Positions 54,294 to 62,343 of a DNA stretch of 62,452 nucleotides are shown one piece after another (position 1 is the first letter of the stretch; every line of letters starts with the position of its first letter). The DNA is taken from contig JAFLCU010000018.1 of NCBI GenBank assembly GCA_017303355.1, positions 1 to 62,452 of the forward strand, given 5' to 3'. The notes beneath the pieces are model-generated. The model saw only the letters and a list, made by a program, of their open reading frames with translations, ran no database searches and was not told where the DNA came from. This stretch comes from Caulobacterales bacterium. Its GTDB lineage: Bacteria; Pseudomonadota; Alphaproteobacteria; Caulobacterales; Aquidulcibacteraceae. Both the position numbers and the translations under genes were made by a program.

Positions 54294-54297
54294 GGAT

Positions 54298-55731
54298 TTA
54301 TTCCGCAGCTACGCGCGCCGCATCGGCGCGGTCTTGAAGATGAGTGTGGATCGCGTCGGCCGCGTCGCGGCCTTCCTTGATCGCCCACACCACGAGCGAG
54401 GCGCCGCGCACGATATCGCCGGCGGCATAGACGCCCGGCAAATTCGTCGCGTACGTCAGCGGGTGCGCCTTGATCGTGCCCCAGCGCGTGGTTTTCAGCT
54501 CCAGCGTATCCCACGCGTCCGGCAAATCCTCCGGATCGAAGCCAAGCGCCGCGATAATGAGATCGCCCGGCACATCGAACTCGCTACCGGCCACCTCTTC
54601 CGGCGATTGGCGCCCGCTCGCGTCCGGCGCGCCGAGGCGCATCTTCACTGCCGCGACGCTAGGCTTCTTGCCCGCGCGCACCGATTTCGGCGCCGCCAGC
54701 CATTCGAACACCACGCCTTCTTCCTCGGCGTTTTTCACCTCGCGCTGCGAGCCCGGCATGTTGGCGCGGTCACGCCGATAGAGGCATGTCACACTCTTGG
54801 CGCCCTGGCGCACGGCCGTGCGCACGCAATCCATCGCCGTATCGCCGCCGCCGATGACGACGACGCGCTTACCAGCCGCATTGAGTTCGCCGTTCGCGAA
54901 CGCCGCGACCTCGTCGCCAAGTCCAACACGGCTGGACGCGATAAGATAATCGAGCGCCTTCACCACGCTCTGGTCATTCGGCGCATTCAGCGGCTTAGCC
55001 TTGTACACGCCCGTCGCGATCAGCACGGAATCGTGCTGGGCGCGCAAATCCTCGAAGCTGATCGTCTCGCCGACATTGCAATTCAGCTCGAATTTCACGC
55101 CGCCTTCGATCAGGCGCCGCGTGCGGCGCTCGACGACCTCTTTCTCAAGCTTGAACCCGGGAATGCCGTAAATCAGCAACCCGCCGACGCGATCGTGGCG
55201 ATCATAGACCGTCACCTGGTAGCCGCGCTGGCGCAGCCGCTCCGCCGCGGCGAGACCGGCAGGCCCCGCGCCGATAATTCCGACGCTCTCCACGCGCTCA
55301 CGGCGCGGTTTGATCGGCGCCACCCAGCCTTCGCGCCAAGCGGTGTCGGTCAGATACTTTTCGACCGACCCGATCGTCACCGACCCATGCGTCGATTGCT
55401 CGATGACGCACGCGCCCTCACACAGGCGATCCTGCGGGCAAATGCGGCCGCATATCTCGGGCATCGAATTGGTCGACGCCGAAAGCTGATAGGCTTCCTC
55501 AAGCCGGCCCTCGGCCGTCATCCGCAGCCAGTCCGGGATGTTGTTCTGCAGCGGGCAATGCGTCTGGCAGAACGGCACGCCGCATTGGGCGCAACGAGAG
55601 GCCTGCTCCCTCGCCTTCTCGGCAATAAATTCCCGATAAATCTCGTGGAAATCGCCCGCGCGCTCGGTCGCGGTACGCTTTTCGGGCCACTTTTGCCCAA
55701 TAGACACGAATTTTTGCATGCGTTCGGCCAC
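54298..55731 (-). CDS. gltD: Glutamate synthase (NADPH) small subunit
   Basis: A 477-residue FAD/NADPH flavoprotein that feeds electrons to GltB. It has an N-terminal Fe-S domain (CAQCGVPFCQTHCPLQNNIPDW and CGRICPQDRLCEGACVIE), an FAD-binding motif VGIIGAGPAGLAAAERLRQRGYQVTVY and an NADPH-binding motif VVVIGGGDTAMDCVRTAVRQGAKSVTCL. ATG at 55731. The gltD-gltB order with 4 bases between is the minus-strand operon; ammonium/nitrogen control is likely but no operator was seen. Confidence 0.98.
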   Translation of the reverse strand: MAERMQKFVSIGQKWPEKRTATERAGDFHEIYREFIAEKAREQASRCAQCGVPFCQTHCPLQNNIPDWLRMTAEGRLEEAYQLSASTNSMPEICGRICPQDRLCEGACVIEQSTHGSVTIGSVEKYLTDTAWREGWVAPIKPRRERVESVGIIGAGPAGLAAAERLRQRGYQVTVYDRHDRVGGLLIYGIPGFKLEKEVVERRTRRLIEGGVKFELNCNVGETISFEDLRAQHDSVLIATGVYKAKPLNAPNDQSVVKALDYLIASSRVGLGDEVAAFANGELNAAGKRVVVIGGGDTAMDCVRTAVRQGAKSVTCLYRRDRANMPGSQREVKNAEEEGVVFEWLAAPKSVRAGKKPSVAAVKMRLGAPDASGRQSPEEVAGSEFDVPGDLIIAALGFDPEDLPDAWDTLELKTTRWGTIKAHPLTYATNLPGVYAAGDIVRGASLVVWAIKEGRDAADAIHTHLQDRADAARVAAE

Positions 55732-55900
55732 GAACGCCCTCCAAAGGCGCAGGTTTCGGGATAATTTTTCTCTAAACCAAGAATCCCAAGCTGTTCAAGA
55801 AATATGCTGCCCCTGCACAGTAATTCAGCCTGAAAATCGCCCTTTCGCTGCATTGCGACGCACTCCATGGTCGCCCCGGCTTAAATTGAGGGCGCCGCAC

Positions 55901-56710
55901 TTGGACATTCTCGACCTCCTCCGCGCAGGTTTTCTCGGCATCCTCCAGGGTCTCACCGAATTCCTACCCGTCTCCTCGACCGGCCATCTGCTAATTGTCG
56001 GCCGCATCATCGGCTACGACGACCCGGGCGGCGTCTTTACCGTCATGATCCAGCTCGGTTCGATCCTGGCGGTGATGTGGCTCTACCGGCAGCGCATCAT
56101 CGAGGTTGTGCTGGGCCTACGCACCAAGCCCGAGGCGCGGCGCTTCGCGCTCATGCTCTTCCTGGCCTTCCTGCCCGCCGCGGCCATCGGCCTCGTGTCA
56201 TCCAAATATATCCGCGACGAACTCTATATCCGCCTCGACATCATCGCCTGGGCGCTGATCCTGGGCGGCTTCGCCATGCTGGCGATCGAAAAATGGCGCC
56301 CGCCAATCGAGGTGAAGGACGCCGCGCAAACACCGATCGGGCGCGCCATCGGCGTTGGCGTATTTCAAACGCTTGCGCTCATTCCCGGCGTCTCGCGCTC
56401 CGGCGCGACGATTTTCGGCGGCCTGGTGCTTGGTCTCGATCGCCGCGCGGCGGCGGAATTCTCGTTCTTTCTTGCCATGCCGACGATGGTGGCCGCCTTC
56501 ATCTATGATTTCATTCAAGTGAAGGACCACATCACCAGCGATCGCGTGGCCGAGATTGCCGTGGGCTTTGTGTTCGCCTTTCTCTCGGCGGCGATCGTCG
56601 TCAAACCGTTCCTGGATTTCGTCACGCGCGTGGGCTTTGGCCCATTTGCATGGTATCGCATCGTCGCTGGCGCCGCTTTGCTCGGCATGCTGGCGATAGG
56701 ATGGCTGTGA
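55901..56710 (+). CDS. uppP: Undecaprenyl-diphosphatase UppP (BacA)
   Basis: A 269-residue membrane phosphatase that recycles the undecaprenyl carrier for peptidoglycan and LPS synthesis. Motif 1 is LTEFLPVSSTGHL, and motif 2 is LIPGVSRSGATIF with the catalytic-type Arg/Ser. Eight hydrophobic segments are expected. The start is taken as TTG 55901 (LDILDLLRAGF) with GAGGG at 55888-55892; the ATG frames upstream would add an unlike leader. The 3' end overlaps the DUF488 gene by 10 bases. Confidence 0.93.
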   Translation: MDILDLLRAGFLGILQGLTEFLPVSSTGHLLIVGRIIGYDDPGGVFTVMIQLGSILAVMWLYRQRIIEVVLGLRTKPEARRFALMLFLAFLPAAAIGLVSSKYIRDELYIRLDIIAWALILGGFAMLAIEKWRPPIEVKDAAQTPIGRAIGVGVFQTLALIPGVSRSGATIFGGLVLGLDRRAAAEFSFFLAMPTMVAAFIYDFIQVKDHITSDRVAEIAVGFVFAFLSAAIVVKPFLDFVTRVGFGPFAWYRIVAGAALLGMLAIGWL

Positions 56711-57156
56711 CGAAACTCTGGACCATCGGCTACGAAAATGTCGGCGTGCCCGATTTCGTGGCCGCGTTGAAAGCCGCAAAGATCAAGACGCTGGTGGACA
56801 TTCGCGAGATTGCGAACTCACGCCGTGCCGGCTTTTCCAAGAAAGCGCTGGCCGCAAGCCTGGATGCGGCGGGCATCACCTATGTGCATTTAAAGCCGCT
56901 CGGCACGCCCAAGGCGGGCCGCGAAGCCGCGCGCAAGGGTGACACGAAAACCATGCGCCGCGTGTTCGAAGCGAAGCTCGTTGAGCCCGAAAGCCAGCTT
57001 GCGCTTGCTGAAACCGCGGATTTCGCGAAACGCGGACGGACCTGCATCATGTGCCTGGAGCACGATTGGCGCGGCTGTCACCGCGCCATTGTCGCCGAAC
57101 ACTTGGAGGCGCACGGCATCACGCCGGAGCACCTCTCCCCCGGACCGCCTCGATAA
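56701..57156 (+). CDS. DUF488-domain protein
   Basis: A 151-residue DUF488 protein with the pattern LWTIGYENVGVPDFVAALKAAKIKTLVDIRE, SRRAGFSKKALAASLDAAGI, VHLKPLGTPKAGR and the C-terminal CIMCLEHDWRGCHRAIVAEHL. The conserved Cys/His-rich CxxCLE-x3-CHR tail suggests a metal or redox site; function unknown. The ATG at 56701 lies inside the 3' end of uppP and may be translationally coupled. Confidence 0.9.
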   Translation: MAVTKLWTIGYENVGVPDFVAALKAAKIKTLVDIREIANSRRAGFSKKALAASLDAAGITYVHLKPLGTPKAGREAARKGDTKTMRRVFEAKLVEPESQLALAETADFAKRGRTCIMCLEHDWRGCHRAIVAEHLEAHGITPEHLSPGPPR

Positions 57157-57802
57157 GCGCAACCACCAATAGCGCGGTCCAGAACGCGCCTAGCGCACCC
57201 GTGAACACGCGCGCTTCGATCAAGCCAGCGAACGCAGCCGCGACCAGCGGCAGAGTGAGCATCGCCAGCACGCCAATAATCCAGCGCTTGCGCGCGCCCG
57301 TGAAGCACAACGCGCCAAACAGCGCCGCGCACGCGCCCAAGCCGAAATATTTCACCCAATGCGCCGGCGCGATCAGCGGCAAGTGCGCTGCGGCGTTTTG
57401 ATAATCCGCCGTCAGCCGCAGCTGCTGAAAGGTTTCAACCGCATCGGCGCCAGCGCCAAGCACCCCAGCCGCGATGGCGGCCCACATCAATTGCGGGCTT
57501 TTGCCGGCGCCGAGCATGAACGCGGCGGCGATCAGGAAGAGCGTGTACGCTGGAATGAACGCGTAAAGATCGAGCGTGTTGATCGCATCCATCGCCGCGA
57601 CAATGGCGGAATTGGCTGGATCGCCGAACACGACGGCAAGATCGGCCAGCGTCGTGCTACGCTGGAACGCGCCGACGGCGAGGCCGACCTCTTGCGGTTC
57701 ATAAACCGCCGCCGCTTCAGGCAATTGGCCGAAGGCGACGAACACGCCCAGCGTCGCGACGCCGAACACCGAGGCCAATATAGGCCAAAGCCTGGAGCTC
57801 AT
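57119..57802 (-). CDS. Multi-pass membrane protein of unknown function
   Basis: A 227-residue protein with about six hydrophobic segments (WPILASVFGVATLGVFVAFG; FIPAYTLFLIAAAFMLGAG; LMWAAIAAGVLGAGADAVETF; HWVKYFGLGACAALFGALCF; WIIGVLAMLTLPLVAAAFAGLI; GAFWTALLVVALIEAV). Not recognised. Its ATG at 57802 overlaps the stop of the SDR gene by 4 bases, suggesting coupling. The 3' end overlaps the convergent DUF488 gene, so expression of one may affect the other. Confidence 0.72.
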   Translation of the reverse strand: MSSRLWPILASVFGVATLGVFVAFGQLPEAAAVYEPQEVGLAVGAFQRSTTLADLAVVFGDPANSAIVAAMDAINTLDLYAFIPAYTLFLIAAAFMLGAGKSPQLMWAAIAAGVLGAGADAVETFQQLRLTADYQNAAAHLPLIAPAHWVKYFGLGACAALFGALCFTGARKRWIIGVLAMLTLPLVAAAFAGLIEARVFTGALGAFWTALLVVALIEAVRGRGAPA

Positions 57803-58767
57803 GCAGGGTTCTGCTTGGTTTGAAATTGCCCATACGGGCGGAAGCGCCACAGATAGCTTGGCACGATGGCTTCGACGCTTTCAAGCGAGGTCACGCCAAG
57901 ATCGGCGATCACGCCGACCTCGCCGCTCACGACATTGTCGCGCTTCAGCATCGTCACCTGATCGCCCGTCAGCGGCGGCGCCACGAACGGGATCAAGCCG
58001 AACACCCAGCCGCACAGCAGGCCGATAGGCTGCGCGAACACGAACGCCAGCGGCATGAGCGCGCGCGGGCGATGAATTTCCGCCGTGATGAATTCAAGCA
58101 ATTGCTTGAACGTATAGGTGCGCGGCCCGCCCAATTCGTAAGTACGGCCCCGCGCGTCCGCCCGATCCAGCGCCGCGCACACGGCCTCGGCCACATCGCC
58201 CACGAAGATGGGCTGAAACTTGGTCTTGCCGCCGCCGATCAGCGGCAGCGCTGGCGCGGTGGTGGCCATTCGCGCGAAGCGATTGAAGAACGTGTCTTCC
58301 GGGCCGAACACCACCGACGGCCGCAGGATCGTCGCGGTCGGCACGGCCGCACGCACCGCTTGCTCGCCGCGATACTTGGTGCGCGCGTATTTCGCGCCCT
58401 TCTCGGCAGCACCCAGCGCCGAGATCTGCACCACGCGCGTGATGCCGCGCTTGGCCGCCGCTTCCGCGATCGCTTGCGCCGCTTCCACATGCAACGTCTC
58501 GAAATTCTGCTTGCCGCTTTCGTGCGCGACAGCGACGAGATTCACAACCGCGTCCGCATCCTCCAGCGCGGCCTCGATCGAATCTGGGAAGCGCACATTG
58601 GCTTGCACCAATTGAATCTGGCCGACATCGCCCATCACGCGCAGCTCGGCGCCAAGATGCGGCCGGCGCATCGCGATGCGCACGCGCTTGCCGCGCTTCG
58701 CCAGCGCACGCACCACCTGCTTGCCGATGAAACCCGAGCCGCCAAACACCACGACCAGCTCACTCAT
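57799..58767 (-). CDS. Complex I NDUFA9-like atypical SDR
   Basis: A 322-residue NAD(P)-binding protein of the atypical short-chain dehydrogenase family related to mitochondrial NDUFA9. The nucleotide-binding motif is VVVFGGSGFIGKQVVRALAKRGKRVRI (GxxGxxG). Other marks are DADAVVNLVAVAHESGKQNFE, VVQISALGAAEKGAKYARTKYRGEQAV (Ser-x-Tyr-x3-Lys region) and ILRPSVVFGPEDTFFNRFA. Alphaproteobacterial homologues are taken to be NADH-oxidoreductase accessory or ubiquinone-linked proteins. Start 58767 (MSELVVV) is preferred to longer frames. Confidence 0.9.
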   Translation of the reverse strand: MSELVVVFGGSGFIGKQVVRALAKRGKRVRIAMRRPHLGAELRVMGDVGQIQLVQANVRFPDSIEAALEDADAVVNLVAVAHESGKQNFETLHVEAAQAIAEAAAKRGITRVVQISALGAAEKGAKYARTKYRGEQAVRAAVPTATILRPSVVFGPEDTFFNRFARMATTAPALPLIGGGKTKFQPIFVGDVAEAVCAALDRADARGRTYELGGPRTYTFKQLLEFITAEIHRPRALMPLAFVFAQPIGLLCGWVFGLIPFVAPPLTGDQVTMLKRDNVVSGEVGVIADLGVTSLESVEAIVPSYLWRFRPYGQFQTKQNPA

Positions 58768-58991
58768 GAAGCGCTCCATCAGCACCGGTTCAGCTTGGCC
58801 GCGCGATAAAGCTCTACGGCAACCGGCTATGTGTCGAATTGTGTCGCGGTATGAAGCCTTGCGGCGCTTTTGGCAACCAACCGGGAACCGTGCGGGCGCG
58901 ACAGCTTGGCTCATGTTCCAGAGGAACGTTGCTGGCGCGGATCGCTTGTCTCACCGAGGCCCGCAAGGGCCGCGACTTGAGAGGAAGAAGG

Positions 58992-59573
58992 ATGAAAAAG
59001 TTTCTCGCCATGGCCGTCGCCGCGAGCGCGCTAGCGATCGCCGCGCCGGCCGCAGCCCAATCTTGGCAAAGCATCAATGACCGCCAAGCGAATCTGGATG
59101 CGCGTATCGACGCGGGCGTCCGTAATGGTTCGCTGACGCGGAACGAGGCCGCCGATCTGCGCCGTGACTTCTACAACATCGCGTCCGCCGAACGCGCCTA
59201 CCGCAACAGTGGCGGCGGCCTCGACGCCCGCGAACGCCGCGATCTCGACCGCCGCTTCGACGAACTGAGCATGCGCATCCGCTGGGATCGCCACGATGCT
59301 CAAGATCGCCGCGACCGCGATGGCTGGCAAAACATCAACCAGCGTCAGCGCGAACTTGATCGCCGCATCGATGCGGGCATCCGCGACCGTTCGCTCTCAC
59401 GCACGGAAGCCTATAGCTTGCGCGCCGAGTTCTCCGAAATCGCGCGCCTCGAGGAACGCTATCGCCGCAACGGCCTGTCCACGGCCGAGCGTCGGGACCT
59501 TGATCGCCGCTTCGATCGACTTAGCTATAGAGTCGAAGCGGAACGCCGCGACCGAGACAACCGCTACGGCTAA
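58992..59573 (+). CDS. Secreted protein with two tandem ~75-residue repeats
   Basis: A 193-residue protein with signal peptide MKKFLAMAVAASALAIAAPA. The mature part is two copies of one unit: WQSINDRQANLDARIDAGVR ... AERAYRNSGGGLDARERRDLDRRFDEL and WQNINQRQRELDRRIDAGIR ... LEERYRRNGLSTAERRDLDRRFDRL. The repeats are charged, helical, and rich in Arg/Asp. Likely periplasmic. The ATG has GAAGAAGG upstream. Function unknown. Confidence 0.8.
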   Translation: MKKFLAMAVAASALAIAAPAAAQSWQSINDRQANLDARIDAGVRNGSLTRNEAADLRRDFYNIASAERAYRNSGGGLDARERRDLDRRFDELSMRIRWDRHDAQDRRDRDGWQNINQRQRELDRRIDAGIRDRSLSRTEAYSLRAEFSEIARLEERYRRNGLSTAERRDLDRRFDRLSYRVEAERRDRDNRYG

Positions 59574-59602
59574 TCCCTCCCCCCGCCGCCGTAGCGTGTG
59601 AA

Positions 59603-59635
59603 GAAGCCGTCGGCGCCCCAAGCGTCGGCGGCTTC
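59603..59635 (+). terminator. Possible weak terminator after the repeat-containing secreted gene
   Basis: A 14 bp stem with two G-U pairs (gaagccgtcggcgc / gcgtcggcggcttc) lies 30 bases after the stop. There is no T-run after it, so it may act only with Rho or as an mRNA end. Confidence 0.35.
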
Positions 59636-59673
59636 GCCACATCTTGGCCGCGTTTAAGCGCGAGCCCCAGGCC

Positions 59674-59892
59674 ATGCCACGCCAGCAGCCGACCCGCTTG
59701 CGCGAGATTGAAGCGCCGCCGCCACAGCAGGGCGAGATCATCGACGCGCGCTTTAAAGTGATTGGCCGCAAGCGCCGCTTCTTGAGCCTCGTCTGGCGCG
59801 GGCTCGTGACCGTGTTTTGGGCCGCCCTGATCGGCTTTATGATCCCGCCAGTCTGGCTTGCCTTCGAATACGCGCGCGACTTTTTCCGTTAA
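59674..59892 (+). CDS. Small single-TM protein, function unknown
   Basis: A 72-residue protein with a basic proline-rich N-terminus (MPRQQPTRLREIEAPPPQQ) and one TM helix (GLVTVFWAALIGFMIPPVWLAF). The ribosome-binding site is weak. It lies between the secreted repeat gene and convergent yebC. Not recognised. Confidence 0.5.
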   Translation: MPRQQPTRLREIEAPPPQQGEIIDARFKVIGRKRRFLSLVWRGLVTVFWAALIGFMIPPVWLAFEYARDFFR

Positions 59893-59909
59893 ACGCCCAA
59901 GCTACGCAC

Positions 59910-60647
59910 TCAGTCTCGCCATTCCTCGTCGCTGATGTCTTCGTTCGAATAAACATCCTGCACGTCGTCGAGATCGTCGAGCTGCGTCAGAAGCTTCATC
60001 AGCGTTTCGGCGCCGTCGCCTTCGATCGGGATCGCGATCTCGGTGCGCCAGACGAATTTGGCCGAGGCCGCGTCGCCGAACTTTTTCGCCAATTCCTGCG
60101 CGGCGGCGCCAAGTGCGGCCATCTCGCAGGTGACGACGTGGTGCTCGCCTTCAACAACGCAATCATCGCAACCCGCTTCGATCGCGGCTTCGAGCATCGT
60201 ATCTTCGCTGGCGGCGGAAAGCGGGTAGCGGATCTCGCCCACGCGCTTCCACGCGAACGAGACCGAATTGCTTTCGCCCATATTGCCGCCGAACTTCGAG
60301 AACGCCGAACGCACTTCGCCGGCGGTGCGGTTCTTGTTGTCGGTGAGGCATTCGACGATCACGCCGACGCCGCCGGGACCAAAGCCCTCGTAGCGGATTT
60401 CGTCGAGGTTCTCGGCGCCCGCGCCGCCGCCTTTATCGATGGCGCGCTGAATATTGTCCTTCGGCATGTTCACCGCGCGGCCCGAAGCCATGGCGCGGAA
60501 GAGACGCGGATTGGAATTGGGATCGGTCCCGCCGAGCTTCACCGCAGCCTGAATTTCACGCGCGATCTTGGTGAACATCTGCGCGCGCTTTTTATCCTGA
60601 CCGCCTTTGCGGTGCTGGATGTTCGCGAATTTTGAGTGACCTGCCAT
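59910..60647 (-). CDS. yebC: YebC/PmpR family transcriptional regulator
   Basis: A 245-residue protein of the YebC/TACO1 family. The start MAGHSKFANIQHRKGGQDKKRAQMF is diagnostic, followed by NPRLFRAMASGRAVNMPKDNIQRAIDKGGG, the central GFGPGGVGVIVECLTDNKNR and a C-terminal acidic tail (EDISDEEWRD). Family members act in transcription control or in helping ribosomes through proline stretches (reported for some homologues). Start 60647 is fixed by the family N-terminus. Confidence 0.96.
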   Translation of the reverse strand: MAGHSKFANIQHRKGGQDKKRAQMFTKIAREIQAAVKLGGTDPNSNPRLFRAMASGRAVNMPKDNIQRAIDKGGGAGAENLDEIRYEGFGPGGVGVIVECLTDNKNRTAGEVRSAFSKFGGNMGESNSVSFAWKRVGEIRYPLSAASEDTMLEAAIEAGCDDCVVEGEHHVVTCEMAALGAAAQELAKKFGDAASAKFVWRTEIAIPIEGDGAETLMKLLTQLDDLDDVQDVYSNEDISDEEWRD

Positions 60648-60730
60648 GGCGCGGGCTTCTAGCGGGGCCACGTGTGCTTCACAAGGCGGCGCACGGTTTT
60701 TACCACGGGATCAAGCGCTTGGCGGCGCCT

Positions 60731-60919
60731 CTAGCGTTGGATGGGCGGCCGCCACTGGCTGCGCGCTTCAGCCTGGACCACGCGCGACAAGCGCTCGGCG
60801 ATGGCGGCGGCGCGCTCGGCCAGCTTGAACCAGCGCTCGGCGGCGACCAAATCGCCGCGCCTCATCGCGCGCCGGCCTTGGGCAGCGGCTTTCAAAACGT
60901 CATAGGGCTCGACGGCCAT
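60731..60919 (-). CDS. Small hypothetical protein
   Basis: A 62-residue protein beginning MAVEPYDVLKAAAQGRRAMRRGDLVAAERWFKLAE, a TPR-like helical pair; no known family. It has a good AAAGGAG ribosome-binding site upstream of 60919, which favours a real gene. It runs towards yebC with an 83-base gap. Could be the remnant of a longer TPR protein. Confidence 0.55.
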   Translation of the reverse strand: MAVEPYDVLKAAAQGRRAMRRGDLVAAERWFKLAERAAAIAERLSRVVQAEARSQWRPPIQR

Positions 60920-61363
60920 GGGGGTCTCCTTTCATTTGTTTGCGGATGGGAGCGCGCGGCTCCGCCGCGCATGCGTCGCGGAGCCACGCGCTCCAACCTT
61001 CAGGCAAGCGCCATGCTTGTTGATCTTGCGATCGGAAAAAAGAGAGCGGGACGCGGATGGAGCGCGCCGCATGCGCCGCTTGCGCGACGCGAAATGACGC
61101 GATCAATCCGCGTCCCGATGATTGTTTGAACGTCGGCTCGGCGCGGGGAGGTCTTTCACTCCCGTGGCTCGATCGCCGACGGCGTGCGGGTCGTTGAGTT
61201 CGCAACGATCCCCTCGTGCTTCACCGCGTTACGCGGACCATCATGCGCGCGAAGCGGCTTAGCCTGCATCGCGCCACGCACGGCCCGCGCCTTCCCCGCA
61301 TATCCGGCGAGCACCCGCGCTCGCGTATCGGACACCCGCCCTTAGTCCTGACGGGAGGCGGAA
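60920..61363. other. Hairpin-rich non-coding region before the IS remnant
   Basis: About 440 bases with no convincing gene. Strong hairpins are visible: ggagcgcgcggctccg (60949-60964) with cggagccacgcgctcc (60979-60994), and gggacgcggat (61048-61058) with atccgcgtccc (61106-61116). Upstream of the IS remnant at 61364 a GGGAGG site appears. It may hold promoters, a small RNA or IS debris; no firm function can be given. Confidence 0.5.
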
Positions 61364-61729
61364 ATGCAAGAAGCACTCACGCTCGATCACCACACTCGCG
61401 CATCAGTGCGAACAGAGTTCGTGTCGCGCGATCTCGATCTCTGGGCGTATCGCCATGACGTGACGCTCGACTTCAGCCGACCAGGCAAGCCGACCGACAA
61501 CGCATTCATTGAGGCGTTCAACGGGCGCCTACGCGCTGAGTGCCTGAACACGCATTGGTTCTTGTCGCTTGAAGACGCCAGAGAAAAGTTGGAGCGTTGG
61601 CGGAGGCACTACAACGAGGTAAGACCACATGGCGCGATCGGAAACAAAACCCCGATAACGCTGCTGAATCACCCGGTCGCAACCAGCCCGACCGAGCGAG
61701 CAGAGTGCGAAAATTCTAGCTGCCAATGA
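61364..61729 (+). pseudogene. Truncated IS3-family (IS407-type) transposase, C-terminal fragment
   Basis: Residues about 14-120 match the end of the IS3-family OrfB integrase core: EFVSRDLDLWAYRHDVTLDFSRPGKPTDNAF, then IEAFNGRLRAECLNTHWFL and KLERWRRHYNEVRPHGAIGNKTPITLL. The DDE catalytic acidic residue is present near IEAFNG, but the N-terminal part and the first catalytic residues are missing. About 13 unrelated residues (MQEALTLDHHTRA) replace them, with a ribosome-binding-like GGGAGG upstream. Not a working transposase; no partner OrfA. Confidence 0.8.
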
Positions 61730-61798
61730 GGGAGCGTTGGGGAGCGGATCAAGAGTGCGAAAATTCTAGCTGCCAATGAGGGAGCGTTGGGGAGCGGA
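61702..61798. repeat. Two tandem copies of a ~47 bp sequence at the transposase end
   Basis: agagtgcgaaaattctagctg-type sequence through ggagcggA occurs at 61702-61748 and again at 61752-61798 with a period of 50 bases. The first copy overlaps the transposase stop codon. Probably a slipped or duplicated IS end. Confidence 0.85.
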
Positions 61799-61839
61799 GC
61801 AGGGGCGGTTCACTCCGAGATTCCCGCCGCGGCTCATCC

Positions 61840-62253
61840 TTAGTCAAGCCGGCGTACCTGCCAGTCTTCCACGAACACAGCCCTACGAATTGGAACGCAT
61901 GCGGCACCACCCTCATCTATGCATGCATCTCCAATTATCGTACCCCTCACGAATACCGGCACGTTCGTTCCCAAGAAGGGAAGATGCTCCCTTCCCCTAG
62001 ATGGAACTAACATCAAAGCAGCTTCGTACCGCTGCCGGAGATCCGTGACAGGACGGTCGTAGATCGCGGTTAGATTCTCGTCGGAATACAGGAACCCGCT
62101 TCCACAAAACAGCTCCCCATCATGGGCAAGGGGGTCGGCGAGAACGAGCGATAGTTCGCTTGAGTCACAAAATTGTTGATAACGTGCCGGACTTGCGCAA
62201 GCAGCAAGGGCGATTATGGAAAGGATTGCTCCCATTGTTCTCGCGGCAATCAT
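61840..62253 (-). CDS. Small lipoprotein in the accessory edge region
   Basis: A 137-residue protein with a lipoprotein signal (MGAILSIIALAACASPARY, Cys in LAAC). The mature part has cysteines that could pair (FCDSSELSL, ELFCGSGFLY, DACIDEGGAACV). No family is recognised. It lies between two IS-derived fragments, and its base composition is less GC-rich than its neighbours, suggesting acquisition. The start may be MIAART at 62253 or MGAILSI at 62232. Confidence 0.6.
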   Translation of the reverse strand: MIAARTMGAILSIIALAACASPARYQQFCDSSELSLVLADPLAHDGELFCGSGFLYSDENLTAIYDRPVTDLRQRYEAALMLVPSRGREHLPFLGTNVPVFVRGTIIGDACIDEGGAACVPIRRAVFVEDWQVRRLD

Positions 62254-62343
62254 CGCGGCGTCTCCGGAATGTCAAAGATAATACCTTGCGCTTCGATTTC
62301 CCCAACTGGAAAGTCGGACAGACTATGATGTGACCCCCGCTCT

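Noticed and set aside
60949..60994. tRNA or CRISPR repeats among the hairpins near the right edge and elsewhere
   Set aside because: No cloverleaf with a CCA-end, T-loop or anticodon stem was seen, and repeats are not regularly spaced with unique spacers.
60900..61205. 101-codon frame antisense in the hairpin-rich region
   Set aside because: Overlaps strong hairpins and the start of the small TPR-like gene; low-complexity composition.
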